From: Juglans regia
Lineage: Eukaryota; Streptophyta; Magnoliopsida; Fagales; Juglandaceae
DNA length: 64,000 bases
NCBI RefSeq assembly: GCF_001411555.2
Contig: NC_049904.1
Span: forward strand, 26,549,370 to 26,613,369
Direction: 5' to 3'
The notes beneath the pieces were generated by a model. It was not told the DNA's origin. It saw only the letters and a program-made list of their open reading frames with translations, and did not search any database. Both the position numbers and the translations under genes were made by a program. Shown here piece by piece: positions 47,880-58,906 of the stretch (positions within the stretch are counted from its first letter, which is position 1; the number at the start of each line of letters is the position of its first letter).

Positions 47880-49440
47880 GCGTAGAAGCTGTCAAAGTAA
47901 TACAAGGGTAAATCTCAAGATCGAATTCACAGGGACAATGAGAATTTAGCAAACATTTCATTTTCGCAAGACCACATATTACCGTTTGGAGTGACACGAA
48001 AATTTAAAATAATCAGCAAAGAGAAATAAGTTCCTAAACTTAACCACTAACAATATTTACACCTAAATGTGGATATTTACTAAGGGAGTGTAGAGTGAAT
48101 TATGAGTGAAATTGTCGGGACGTTCAAGCATAAGTAAAGCTGAAAATAAAAGAGAATCTATTTTTCTAAAATTGCTAAGATTAAAGGGATTTAAAGAAAT
48201 CGAATGGAAGTTGACTTAAACTTGTAAGAAACAATTAAACAAACACTTGGGATGCAATTTTCACCCACTAATTTGATGATGGATTTACTTCTCTTTTTAT
48301 TTTCTCTCAACCATTTTCTCATTCCTAGAAATCATAGTCGGATAAAATAGCAATGAACCACAATTTTATTTTAATAAAACTACTTGATAAATTATATAAC
48401 AATCATAGAAAGTGAAAGAAAATCATTAAAGTCATGTTACTTGTTCAAGTATCAATTGTGCCTTTACGTCTACAATTGATCTAAACCAAGAACAAAGAAC
48501 TCTAATATATTCTAGATGCACATTGAGATATAATCCATCAAGTTAATCATCAAAAGCACTAAATATTGAAGTAAATCCAATCCCAAATAGTCACGGGTTA
48601 CTCATTGAATCCCAAGCTAAAAATCTAGCCTATCATCTCTAAATTAACAAAATGCTCAAGAAAATTAAAATCTAACATCATCATATACTGTTTCAAATTA
48701 AATTTACTGAATAAAAATATACTGTATCAATCAGATATGCTGAAATTCGAAACTGAGAAGAATAAAAACTGACGGAAAATAAAATAAAATAGCAGTGTTT
48801 GCTGAAACCCAAATGCTGAAGATGAAGAATCAGCCACCGGAAAATTAAATACCGAAAGAAAAATATACTCCCAGTACATGCGGAAGAAGAAAAAAAATCA
48901 GCACTGCCAAAACTAAAAATATAACTGAAGGGGACGCCGAATGAGAAAAAAAAGTCTGAAGGAAAAAAAAACAAGCGCCCGCCGTGCGAAAAAAAATCTT
49001 TTTATACTGTGCGTTCTCTCCCCCGTTTCATGCGTCCCTCCGTGCGTTTTGACTCTCGTGCGTCTCAACTCCCGCAGCCCACGTTCGTGCGTTTCATCTC
49101 TCCACAGTGCGCACGTCTCTTCCTGCTGCATCTTCTGCGTTTTAATCTGCCTTGCGTGCGTGCGTCCGCATTTCCTTTCGTCCGCATCTCCTGCTGCTGT
49201 GCGTTTCATCCCATTGCAACTCTGCGTTTCGTTCCAGGCCTCTTGCGTTTTGCTCCAGCTTGCCTGCGTTTTGATCCAGTTCGGTGCTGCGCGTTTCGTT
49301 CCACTGCAGCCCAGCGTGAGTGCGTTTTATTGCGTGCGAGCTGCTTGCAGTGAGCGGTCTTCAACCCGTACGCATTCCACTTCATGCGTTTCATCCTTGC
49401 TGCTCAATTCATCTCCCTGCAACATAAATAAGACATGAGT
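47880..49440. mobile_element. non-coding retroelement-like sequence
   Basis: The stretch 47900-48620 (words such as AAGATCGAATTCACAGGGA and TCACGGGTTACTCATTGAATC) resembles the non-coding 3' regions I remember from plant Ty3/gypsy-type elements. 48940-49440 is GC-richer and full of TGCGTTT words. No gag or pol text was found, nor LTR edges with a target duplication, so this assignment is weak. Confidence 0.35.
49010..49430. repeat. TGCGTTT/TGCGTCC-rich degenerate repeat
   Basis: More than a dozen TGCGTTT, TGCGTCC or TGCGTCT words are spread over about 420 bp, often 20-30 bp apart, with pyrimidine-rich spacers (CCACTGCAGCC, TCCAGCTTGCC). No exact unit length holds, so it looks like an old degenerate minisatellite. 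Confidence 0.6.
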
Positions 49441-51267
49441 ACAATTTTTTTTTTTTGTGTGAACTAACTGCAATACAACTTCTTTCAAGTGCAAAATATC
49501 AAAATTTCATATTGAGTCAAGAATTAGAAATTACTACATAATTAAATGTTCATTCACATTTTGGTTAAACAAATCACTCACTTTAGCAATTTAATCATGT
49601 AGTTTTTGACATTTTATCACCTTCAAAGAAAACGACAGGGAAGTAAACGCAGTCAGTGATCGCCATTCTCGAGAAGGTGTAAGGCAGATTTACTAATTTG
49701 TATACTCCAGCAAGATTGGAACGATGCACAAAGAGCTTCTAAATTCTAAGTTCTAACGGAGATAATTACAAGGTGGTAATTAAAGATCGATGGAGAGGGC
49801 CGGGTTTATATAAGGACTACGAGCGACTGATTGGATTTTAGTAGGAACAGGGAATATGTTAGGGGATGCATGGGGATATTACCGAAATGAAATACAATTT
49901 CATTACCTAATATAGGTAGGAACAGGACATCGACCTTGACGTGAAATTCATGCATGTACGTTCCCATGCAGGATAAGTAAAACAACGTGTATTTGCATGC
50001 CTTATCCGTTTACGAATAGTAGAAATTACGACTTGGATCGATATTTGATAGTCTTTTTTACAAAGAGTCTTGAGGTATATTTTTTTTAAAGGGTTTAATT
50101 TTTGTGAAACTGCATTATAAAATTAGGAAATTATTTGGATTTTTTTTAATAAACGTTTTGTATTAGAATTTGTGGAAGTAGTGGATTGATAAATTAATTA
50201 AGGGTTTTGGATAAAATTATTTTAAGTTATGTTTCTTATTTTATAAAAGTTATATTGGTTTTTGAATTTTTCTTTGATTTGAATAAACCTAAGTAAATGA
50301 AGTTGGCAAGAGTACGGATATACGTCTGTATCTGCAGTTATGGACCTACATATATGTGGTATTGTGTGGTGACACCTTGCCTAAATAAAAATCTTAGGCA
50401 ATCATGACACAATAGCAGCAATCAAATATAATTAATTGTAGAAGTATCCAGTAGTACTTGGTCTAGAAACAAGAACATCGTAGATCAGGCAAGTTGCTGG
50501 CAGACAGTCACATACCTGCACTGATGTCGATGGAATTGAACTAGCTTTATGGGTATCTGGCCTTATATATGCTAAAAGCGTTATTCATTGCGAGAGGAAA
50601 ATAAATGTCTTCTTTCTACACTTGTTATGATTTTTAGTTGAGAATCAAAGGTTTTGTTTCTTGCTTGAAGAAGATCATAAAGGGTTCGTACGTTCTTATC
50701 TACATAATGATCTCGATGGCAAACCCAAGTCGATGACGAGTGAGGTTCTTTCTAGGAAGCAGCTTCACCGATCGGGCACCAATCTTAATTACATCACTGG
50801 GAACATGCGCCGTCGAAGGGTCTCATATGACTTGGCACTTTGCTTGGAGGCACCGTTTTCGGTCACCCTAGCTAGCAGCGTCAATTAAGAAACTCGACTT
50901 TCCGTACCATCGTTTGTACCGGAGAGAATTTGGCTAGTTTTAACAGGAACTGACCTTCAACGGTTCCTCTAGCAAATCCCCGAAAGCCACCTAGCTAGCT
51001 AGGCTGCCCCCATCGCGTCACAAGGTCAAAGTTCGATCGTCTAATGTTGCCGTCAATGCCCGTGATTCGTCCACGTGCTTTCATAATTTGTCTTTTTTTC
51101 CCTTAAACAATATAACAAAGATTTACGTTAATCCCCTTAATAGAGCATTTACATGAGGCTAGGTATAAATTTAAAAGTTAATAGTAGGTTCCTAAATTTA
51201 CTCATTCCTCTGGCTCTCCGAATTAACCTATTAATTACCTGAATAATTTAAAAATTTTTTAAAAGAG
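49441..51267. other. spacer, no gene recognised
   Basis: AT-rich. A 75-codon plus-strand open stretch at 50661-50888 (MLEEDHKGFVRSYLHND) shows no known domain and lacks supporting context. Confidence 0.5.
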
Positions 51268-51437
51268 TAATGTTATATGTAGTCATGGAATACGCAAGCG
51301 TCGTGCAGTCATTTTGAAAAAGAGTGAGGTTTACTATTAAAAAATTAATTTTTTTCATGTGGATCATGTATTTATTTATTTTTTTTCAAAACGATTACGC
51401 GACGCTTGCATACTCACAACTATAACTATCATTTCTC
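51268..51437. mobile_element. MITE, second family, copy 3
   Basis: Begins TAATGTTATATGTAGTCATG and contains GCAAGCGTCGTGCAGTCATT and its inverted partner CGATTACGCGACGCTTGCAT near the other end. The long inverted arms are clear, with a TTAATTTTTTTCATGTGGAT middle. Confidence 0.75.
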
Positions 51438-51807
51438 AATAAAAAAAAATGTTATGTTAATAAGGTAGAGAAATAATAGAGAAATATTTTTTTTTTACTA
51501 AAACTTAGCAAATATGATCTTAATTATTATATTTTCAAAGAGTCATGATAATTATCGCAACTTTTGTTTCAAATTTAAAAGATTAATAGATAATTCAGAT
51601 AAGTATATTGTATTTGGATTTAATAATCATGTTACAAAAATACCGTCCATCGTGTTTACAAGCAGAGCAATATTTTAGGTGATGGTCTTGTTTCAATCAG
51701 TAATGATGATGGTAATACGGTAAGCTTCTCTTCGCTTTTACAACTTCCTAAACATATGGTTAGTTTCGTTGTTTTTGCTCGAACAGCTATTCTCAACTTG
51801 ATCAGTA

Positions 51808-51982
51808 ATACTATTACTAGATATAGTTATGGAGTGAGTAAACATCACACAATCTTTTTTAAAAAAAGTAAGATTTATTATTAAAAAATTAATATTTTAT
51901 CATGTAGGTTCTGTATTTACTCATCTTTTTTAAATAGATTGTTCAGTATTTGCACATTACACGACTGTAAATATCATTTTTT
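51808..51982. mobile_element. MITE, second family, copy 4
   Basis: Same layout as 51268-51437: TAGATATAGTTATGGAGTGAG, then TTAAAAAAAGTAAGATTTA, and a closing ACACGACTGTAAATATCA. It is more diverged in the arms. Confidence 0.6.
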
Positions 51983-52082
51983 GTTTAAAAAAATTATATT
52001 GATGAAATAAGATGAGTTGGGTTAAGAAATTCTCTCAATCCAACCAACCCCTAGGTGAGCTCTTCGTTTTTATTAGCCCCAC

Positions 52083-52212
52083 CGTTTGGATACTAACACT
52101 ATCTTAGAATATTTGTGAATATTAATAAAATAATTTATAAAGAATAATGAAATATATGAAAATGATAGTGAAATAGTTTTAAAATATCTAAGAACAGTTG
52201 TATTTCCAAACG
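52083..52212. mobile_element. MITE, third family, 130 bp
   Basis: Ends CGTTTGGATAC and GTATTTCCAAACG are inverted copies, and ATCTTAGAATATTTGTGA is mirrored by AAAATATCTAAGAAC. It is AT-rich with no coding capacity. Confidence 0.65.
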
Positions 52213-52257
52213 TAGATTATTCACACCATTATCCATGAGGTCCAAAGATATTAAGCC

Positions 52258-52449
52258 ATCTTTTGTTTTCACAATCATTTTCATATCATCTCATTTTATT
52301 ATTATAATTTTTATAAATTTTTACACAAGATAAAATAAAAAAAAAATTAATTTTAAAATAAAAATAATATTAAAAATATATTCTAATAATATTTTATTTA
52401 ATTTTTAATTTTTATTTCAACTCATCTCATCTTATATACAAAAACAAAT
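52258..52449. mobile_element. MITE, GAGATGA family, diverged copy 3
   Basis: CATATCATCTCATTTTATTA near one end and CAACTCATCTCATCTTATA near the other, with a TAATAATATTTTATTTAA middle. It lies 200 bp upstream of the complex I gene, in its promoter region. Confidence 0.6.
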
Positions 52450-52603
52450 GAGCCCTAGAAAAAGCCGAACTCAGCCCATTAGGCTCAAGCTTTATCATCT
52501 TTTCATTATAAAAGCGGAACTCGGCCCTTTAGGCCCAAGGTTCTATTCTTTCTCGTTTACTGGCATACACAGCCGTCGTTGCGCTTGCGCACAGCGAGTC
52601 TGC

Positions 52604-52631
<28 letters not shown>
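52604..52631. repeat. (GA)n in the 5' leader of the complex I gene
   Basis: Fourteen GA units ending 33 bases before the start codon. Confidence 0.95.
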
Positions 52632-52634
<3 letters not shown>

Positions 52635-52664
52635 TAGTGACAGCGTTGTTGAGAGCAGAGAAAG

Positions 52665-52815
52665 ATGAACACAGACATCACAGCGTCGACGAAGCCAGAG
52701 TACCCGGTCTTAGATCGGAACCCTCCCTTCACCAAAGTAGTCGGAAACTTCAACTTCCTCGACTACCTCCGCTTCACAACCATCACTGGCGTCTCCGTCA
52801 CCGTCGGCTACCTCT

Positions 52816-52850
<35 letters not shown>

Positions 52851-53071
52851 CTCTATCTATCTATTCAAATTGATAGCTTGTGCACGAAATGGAATTAATT
52901 TTGTTAATTTTTTGCTAACTAGGGATTAAGCCGGGGATTAGGGGACCGTCGATGGTGACCGGAGGTCTGATTGGGCTGATGGGAGGGTTCATGTACGCGT
53001 ACCAGAATTCGGCGGGTCGAATCATGGGATTCTTCCCCAACGACGACGAGGTAGCTCGTTACAAGAAATGA
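52665..53071 (+). CDS. NADH-ubiquinone oxidoreductase 21 kDa-type subunit (mitochondrial complex I)
   Basis: Complete two-exon gene: exon 1 52665-52818, exon 2 52923-53071, joined 303 bases, 100 residues plus stop. The 104-bp intron has a GT donor within a (CT)n run and the acceptor CTAACTAG. The protein reads MNTDITASTKPEYPVLDRNP at the start, then VVGNFNFLDYLRF, a hydrophobic segment at about residues 38-52, a Gly-rich hydrophobic segment at about 58-78 (MVTGGLIGLMGGFMYAYQ), and ends DDEVARYKK. This matches the plant complex I accessory subunit with the NADH-u_ox-rdase domain (Arabidopsis At4g16450 type, about 106 residues). Such subunits sit in the inner mitochondrial membrane arm; their exact task is unclear. 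The length agrees with the family, so the gene looks intact. Confidence 0.93.
52819..52848. repeat. (CT)n at the intron donor of the complex I gene
   Basis: About 14 CT units start right at the GT donor, GGTCTCTCTC. Length changes here could affect splicing. Confidence 0.93.
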
Positions 53072-53500
53072 CGATGATTTCCCGAGAATATTTTTTTACC
53101 TTTTTTCTTAGTGCTTTGGAAGAATCTAATTAAAAATCCCCCTCTTTGCAGACAGTATTTCCCCTAATGTTTCTCCCAAAATCATACATTTTGATGATGT
53201 TAATAATCAGAATGTTGAATATGTTGTTTTCATATCTATTTGTGCTCTAGTCGCGGTGTTGTTATGGAGTTTCTTCTTTGGGTGATGAATCTGATATTGC
53301 TCGAATTTGATGATCTTTGCTGATCCATTTGCTTTGTGTTTTCTGGATTTTCTGGGTTTCTAGGAAACTGCACAGTATAGTTCTAAAAGTCCCATAATTT
53401 ATCACCCCTGGATGACCTTTATTTTATCGTAGCTTACTAATTTGTTAAGAAGCCCAACCTGTAGTTACCCTAGAATTTTGGAAAGAAAAATGCTACTCGC
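53072..53500. other. 3' region of the complex I gene
   Basis: T-rich sequence consistent with a 3' untranslated region and spacer. No further exon is needed for the gene. Confidence 0.6.
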
Positions 53501-54884
53501 AACCGCCCTTGGGAAATCCCCGCGGCATCGTGTCCGATGTGGCATATCAACGTCGTCGTTTCACATTTTGCCCATCCCACGAAAAACTATTTTTCACACT
53601 ATCTTCGTATCTTTTTCTTCTACCTCCACGAAGCCCCATCGTCCTCCACGAAGTCGCCGCCCCACGAAGTCGAGCCCGCTGCAGCCCAGTCTTTGTCTTC
53701 CCCACAATCAATCTTCGTGGTCTCCAACCACGAACCCACGGTTCTGCTAAGTCATTGTCTTCGTCTTCTCCGCGAAGCCACTGTCTTCGTCTTCTCCGCG
53801 AAGCCACTGTCTTCGTCTTCTCCGCGAAGCCACTGAGCCATGGTTTTGCGAAGTCACAGTTTTGCGATTCCCCTCATTTCTTCCAATCATTTACGAGTTC
53901 TTCCGTTTTCCAAAACCCACAAAGCAGACAATAGCTCATACCCAAGAATTAGAGAAGAAATTAGCAAATAGAAGAAATAAAGAGGAATAAAAATCAAGAA
54001 AAACCGAGAGTAACATAGAGGGAGAGGAGGTAGGGTGCGACGACAGCAGCTAACTTGAGGGAGTGGGTGCAACGGCCGGCGTTTTCTGGGCAGGTAATGA
54101 CTACGCGGAGAGAGAGAGCTGGCGCCATGGCTGGCTGCTGTGGCTCACGAAAATCCTCTATTTTTTGGGGGCTGAAACAGGGGCTCACCGTGATGAGTTT
54201 GTGAGGGAAGTTTCAGAGGATGGCAAACGATGGTGGCGTTGGTGGCTTCTGCCGTGTGAGGGAAGTTTCTTCACGTTGCTTGGTTGTTGTGCCGTGAGGT
54301 GGAGGCCGTATGTGTGTGTTGATGGTGCAGGAGTGACGGCGTGGAGGTGCTTGGTTCACAATTTGCTGGGTTCATGTGCAGCGGTGAGAACGCGGCCTGG
54401 AGGTGGGACTGGCTGAGCTGCCGTGCATGGGGTTCCATGGGCTTCGGCTTGAAGCTTGCCAATGGTGACGACGTGGAGGTGCAGCATGAATGCCTCGGAC
54501 GTGGGCCTACAGTTTGCATGTTTTACGTGAGGCTTGGCTTCGGCAAGGTGGTGCAGGTTGTACATGTGGAGGATGTGCAGTGTGGAATTGTCGTGGTGCT
54601 TGCATGGTTGTTTACATGGTCTGGTGCAAGGTGCTGCATGAGTTGGGCAGTGGCGAGATTGCTGGTCTACGGAGGAGTGGTGGTGCTACGTTGAAACCTG
54701 TTTTCGTTGGACTTGCGGGATGCAGGGGAAAGATTTATAGACAAAGTAAAAAGAGCAGTTTTCGTGGGGATGGCAAAATGGGAAAGGAGGCCAACTGACT
54801 CCTTTTGTCTTCTAGCGAAATGCAAACGACGACGTTGATATGCCACATCGGACACGATGCCGCGAGGGTTCCTCTAGGCGGTTG
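53501..54884. mobile_element. non-autonomous transposon with long terminal inverted repeats
   Basis: The left end (from CAACCGCCC at 53501) and the right end (to GGGCGGTTG-like GGCGGTTG at 54884) are inverted copies. Both contain CGGCATCGTGTCCGATGTGG followed by CATATCAACGTCGTCGTTT, then CATTTTGCC and CCCACGAAAA, giving inverted repeats of about 110-130 bp with a ~25-bp insertion in the right one. The 1.4 kb interior is GC-rich with no transposase motif. The long ends suggest a Mutator-like (MULE) derivative; a clear 9-bp target duplication was not found, so class is unproven. Confidence 0.8.
53745..53835 (+). repeat. 26-bp tandem repeat, three copies, inside the transposon
   Basis: The word CTCCGCGAAGCCACTG recurs with period 26 (CCGCG at 53770, 53796 and 53822), with CTTCGTCTT between copies. 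A related half copy lies just before. Confidence 0.9.
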
Positions 54885-57212
54885 TCTATAGAAGGACTGT
54901 TTTGGAAATCTAGATTCCCGATGTCTGTTTATTCCGTGCAGTTAGAAGAGTGCTATGAGGCTGTAGTTTTTCCCCCTTTCCATTCTTTCTTCTTTTCTCG
55001 CTGCAGAGAGGTCTAATCCTAGGGTAGTCAGAAATTGTTATATTTTTATAGTAGATTTTTTGTTTCATGGATTTTGAATTGGATAAAAGATTTACAGCAG
55101 ATATTTCATAACTTGATGGAATACAAACATTGCATGGTAACATATTGCTCAACAGTTTTTATGGAGTTATTCTTGGAACCAATGGTTCTAAACTGGTAAT
55201 GCACCAAATGCATATACCTGGAGACATTAGGAATAAATATTGTATTTACTTATAATGTGTTATTGTTAAAATGATAAGCAAGAACCTATGTAATTATCAA
55301 GTGTTCTTGTAGCTTCTAGTGTATTTGATGATTCTGTTGGTTCAATGATCAGTAGGCCCTTTAGCAATATTATCTGGTTTGTACGAGAATGTTATAAATT
55401 TTGTCAATATTTTGGCATTCCAATTTACATATTTTTGGTTAATTACAACAAGAAATTCCGTAAAACTTTGCTTCCTAAGTGATTGGAAATTTTGAATTGC
55501 TAAATGGTGGTTTGAAGTGTACCAGTGTCTGCAGTCATGTTTTGGGTCCTTGTAAGGTCATAAACCCTCTTTCCCGCCTCCATCTTCCTGTTATTAACTG
55601 TGCAGTATGTCTAATCACTTCTGGGTTTTATTGTCTCTCCTATTCTTATTTGAGGATTTCACCTTGCGGGCATCTGACTGAGTATGTTTATTTTGGATAA
55701 GTGGTCGGTATACTCATTAGAAAGAAAACGTAGCAATTGTTTCATATCATCACATTTTAGCCTTGAAGTAGTCTAGTATTATGTCACTGCAAATTGGAAT
55801 TCTGAACTTGGGAGTATTGCTGCCGGGCACTTTGTTCAGCCATGCTTTTATGTTTTGTTGTTATAAAGGGAGATAACCCCATACCATCGTGGAGCTGAAT
55901 TGACGCAAACTTTGGTAGAGCAAGGCGTACAGCAAACCGAAGACTCCCCCCCCCAAAAGTAATTCAGGCCAGAAAATGGTTAGATTTTGGGAGATAATGC
56001 ATGATTCAACACGCTGAGTCTTTTGAGGAGCCATTAAATAATAAATCTGGAGGTTGATAATGGTGGTGGCTGTAGTATCTGTAGGGAAGGCAGCATAGAA
56101 TGGGGGTAGGTAAGGAATAGAGATGGCGGAGTTTGGTAGAGAATTAAGGGGAAATCAAGGGTAAAGAGAAGAGTGTGATACGTGGGGGATGGTGAGGAGA
56201 GAAATGAGAAAAAAATGGTTCCTCTCTACCATGTGATAAGAATGGGGGAGGAGTAGAGGGAATGAGAGAAGCTCTAAGTTGGAGGAGGGAGGTGGAGGTT
56301 AGTTTTGAAGAGGGAGATGGAAGAGATTGAGTGACGGTGGCAGGATAGGCATAGCCAATTTCTTTCTGTTTGGCATCTGTCATTAATTCTTAAAAAGTCT
56401 ATTTTTCCTGCGGTGGATGAAAAATTATTTGGTCAGTTCAGGTCAAATTATTCCACTGACGTGAAATTTGTGTCAAAAAGCTATTATCTCCATGACGTGA
56501 AGATTGTGGAGGCATGTGGAATTCAGCATACAATATAGACCAATAAGATAGTAAAAAACACAAATCTCTCGTTCAACTTTGATGGCAAATAGGCTTGGAT
56601 TTGTTCAATTTTCAGATTAACCTTGGGTGTTTGCAGAGCCAAATTATCATAAAGATTTTAGTTTTTCCTTGCTTTCCAGCTTGGACTCGATCTATATGGG
56701 TTGCATGATCGCAATTGAAGCATCGTTTAAAGGTTATATATGATGGGGGATGAAATACTGAATAATAAGAATATCTAATTTGGAGATCATAATCATTACT
56801 TGGGTTTGCTGATTTTATTTTATTGTCGTGGAAACCGGGATGATCACAACGTACGTGTTTATTTGATCAAGACTCGTCTTGTGCTTATTAGCGCGTAGAC
56901 CAGACCGGTGGATGAACAATTTTCTCACTGTTCATAGTCATGTAAGAGGAAGGTAGGAAAACAATATCCTCCCCAGTGAGACAAAACCCTCATAGGAAAA
57001 CAATCCAGAAGTTTCCATCCTTCTCTTCCTTTCTTTCCATCGGAATCACTCCCACAATTCTTTTCTGTGACAGTTCTTTTACGCACTCCTCCACCACCCA
57101 CCCCATTGCATCAGATTTTTCGGATTTATCTCTATTTTTCCTTTGTGTCGGCGTCTGAGCATTTATTTTCAAAGTCACACTTCCTCTTTTGAACTTGTGA
57201 TTTCATTTGTAG
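54885..57212. other. spacer, no gene recognised
   Basis: AT-rich with a purine-rich block at 56040-56340 (GGGAGATGG and GAGGAGGG words) and a minus-strand open stretch of 79 codons there, low in complexity. No domain was recognised. Confidence 0.5.
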
Positions 57213-57458
57213 ACCATTGGAGATGGTTTGATGACTCTATGCTTGACTGCTGCTAGCCTTTGGAAAAGATCAAAGCTGAAGGCATCACGTTTGGAAAAGT
57301 CGCATGTTTGGCACATTGCAAAGGGGCTAAAGTGGTAGCTTTTAATTCAAACTAGTGAAAGCACCATTGTTGACTTATGCAAGTGTGTAACATCATCATG
57401 TACTTCTTTAGATGATTGTCATGTGATCACATCGTACAACAAAGTAGTTTTTAAGCAG
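57213..57458 (+). pseudogene. orphan phytochelatin synthase exon, broken
   Basis: The plus-strand frame reads HWRWFDDSMLDCC, stop, [20 protein letters not shown], then CKGAKVVAF and, after a one-base shift, STIVDL and CTSLDDCHVITSYN ending VVFKQ. This matches the part of phytochelatin synthase (peptidase family C83) between the catalytic Cys region and the TGTGHFSP segment. The catalytic His lies in the next exon, absent here. The fragment keeps an acceptor (CATTTGTAG before 57213) and a donor (CAG then GTCTTG at 57459), so it is one genomic exon, not a retroposed cDNA. An in-frame TAG and a frameshift show it is dead. No other exon was found nearby. Confidence 0.85.
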
Positions 57459-58463
57459 GTCTTGTGAGCTTATCCATTTTGCAATCTTATCATTAGCTAT
57501 TCTTCTCTTATTTATGTTCCTTATTCTTGGTGTAGTTTTACAAAAACTCCTGCATCCATGAATTTTATATACACAAAGCCTTATACCTGAACTAATAGGT
57601 TTGATGGAATGGGGTAAACCATGTCCAGATCTATATTTTTTATACTTTTTTATTGTTATATGTTGTCCCCTTTGGGATTATCTGTAATTTGGATTTTATA
57701 ACTCTGGCCAATTTGAAGACCAGATGCTTAAGTAGCTTGATTGAAGTCCCTATCCGCCAAATAGGCAGGCTTGTGTAGCATCAATTTCTTTCTTGGCAGA
57801 TTCTGCAACAGCTTCAATAGCATAAAATTTTAAAAACAAAACAAAAGAATAGCAAATCGACAAATAGCTAATTTGTTGGATCGGTAAAAGCAAGCGCAAG
57901 GGGCAACCGAGAATACATGATGTGTACAAGAGAAAGCAACCATACAATACTAAAGATAACAAAAATTGAGAATTACCAACTGTTCCAAAAGGGAAAAAGC
58001 CCCAAGAAAACAAACAAACTTTAGAGTTGGTGAGTAAGAAATGTCAAATAACCATTTAATTCCCAATCTTTTTCAATGATCCTATATGTTTCACTGAACA
58101 TTCAAAATGTTCCAATCATTTTCAAGAACTTGTTTGGGTTGGGCCTGCAGGTTGGTGATGGCACTGACCATCAACCATGATTTAGGCATGCAACCACTAC
58201 TATCATACCCTCAACACATCAGTCCCTCCCTCCATTGTTTACAAGTTGTAACAGGGCAGCATAAATATAAGAGATACAGTTTTTGAAAAATCAATCCGTG
58301 GAATTAGCATTCCAAGATGTAAGCAGTGAAAGATCCATCACAACACAGTTCCAAGTTACATCCCCAACTGATAAAAGGTTGCAATTTAAACTAAAATCAT
58401 GAATTAACTTTGACCCCTTCAGTCGAAAACAAACGGAATCAACCTTAGAGAGAGAGAGAGTAC
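57459..58463. other. spacer, no gene recognised
   Basis: AT-rich. Flanking phytochelatin synthase exons were looked for by eye and not found. Minus-strand text near 57770-57830 (ESAKKEIDATQACLFGG then stop) has some coding look but no partner exon I can define. Confidence 0.45.
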
Positions 58464-58546
58464 CTTCGCGGGATCGAGATAGCACTCGGGCTCTTAGGTC
58501 GCGACACGAAGGAGGGAGGGAGATGGCTCTCGGGCTCTGAACCCAT
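58464..58546 (-). CDS. possible first exon of an unrecognised gene
   Basis: Minus-strand ATG at 58546 in a CAAGATGG context opens MGSEPESHLPPSFVSRPKSP and reaches a donor-like GAAGGTACTC at 58464 next to a (TC)n run. A purine/pyrimidine-rich leader lies upstream. No second exon could be placed with confidence (57770-57830 is one candidate), so this may be a dead or chance frame. Confidence 0.25.
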
Positions 58547-58906
58547 CTTGGGTCTTGGCTGCACTTCGGAGATTCTCTGACAGTGAGAATGAAGAAGAAT
58601 TGATGGAGGAAAGTGAGATGGATTTGAAGTTTGAACAGAGGAGGGAGATGGAGGAATGAAGCCGAACGGATTGTTCGAAATGCGGCATTTCATTTTCCAC
58701 GTAGACGTTCCTGCACGATCCCTGCGCCAATTCTCCTGTGGATATATTTTTCCTTTCTTTAATCTCCATCCCGTAAACAACCTAACCCTCTCCATATCTT
58801 GAAAACACTCCACCTTTTCTCCCAAGAAAACGTTTCGAAAGGCCAATCAACTAGAAAATGGAGAACCCAATGAAAACTCGAATCTTTAGAATGGGAAAAC
58901 CTAAAC

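Noticed and set aside
48941..49438. 165-codon plus-strand frame with Cys/Arg/Ser-rich text, and overlapping frames
   Set aside because: A by-product of the TGCGTTT-rich repeat; no domain, no splice context and open in several frames at once.
52448..52873. 141-codon plus-strand frame overlapping the complex I gene
   Set aside because: Out of frame with the recognisable protein and made largely of translated (GA)n and (CT)n microsatellites.
53442..54798. Several 80-140 codon frames inside the inverted-repeat transposon
   Set aside because: GC-rich DNA keeps many frames open; none shows a transposase or other recognisable domain, though captured exon pieces cannot be excluded.
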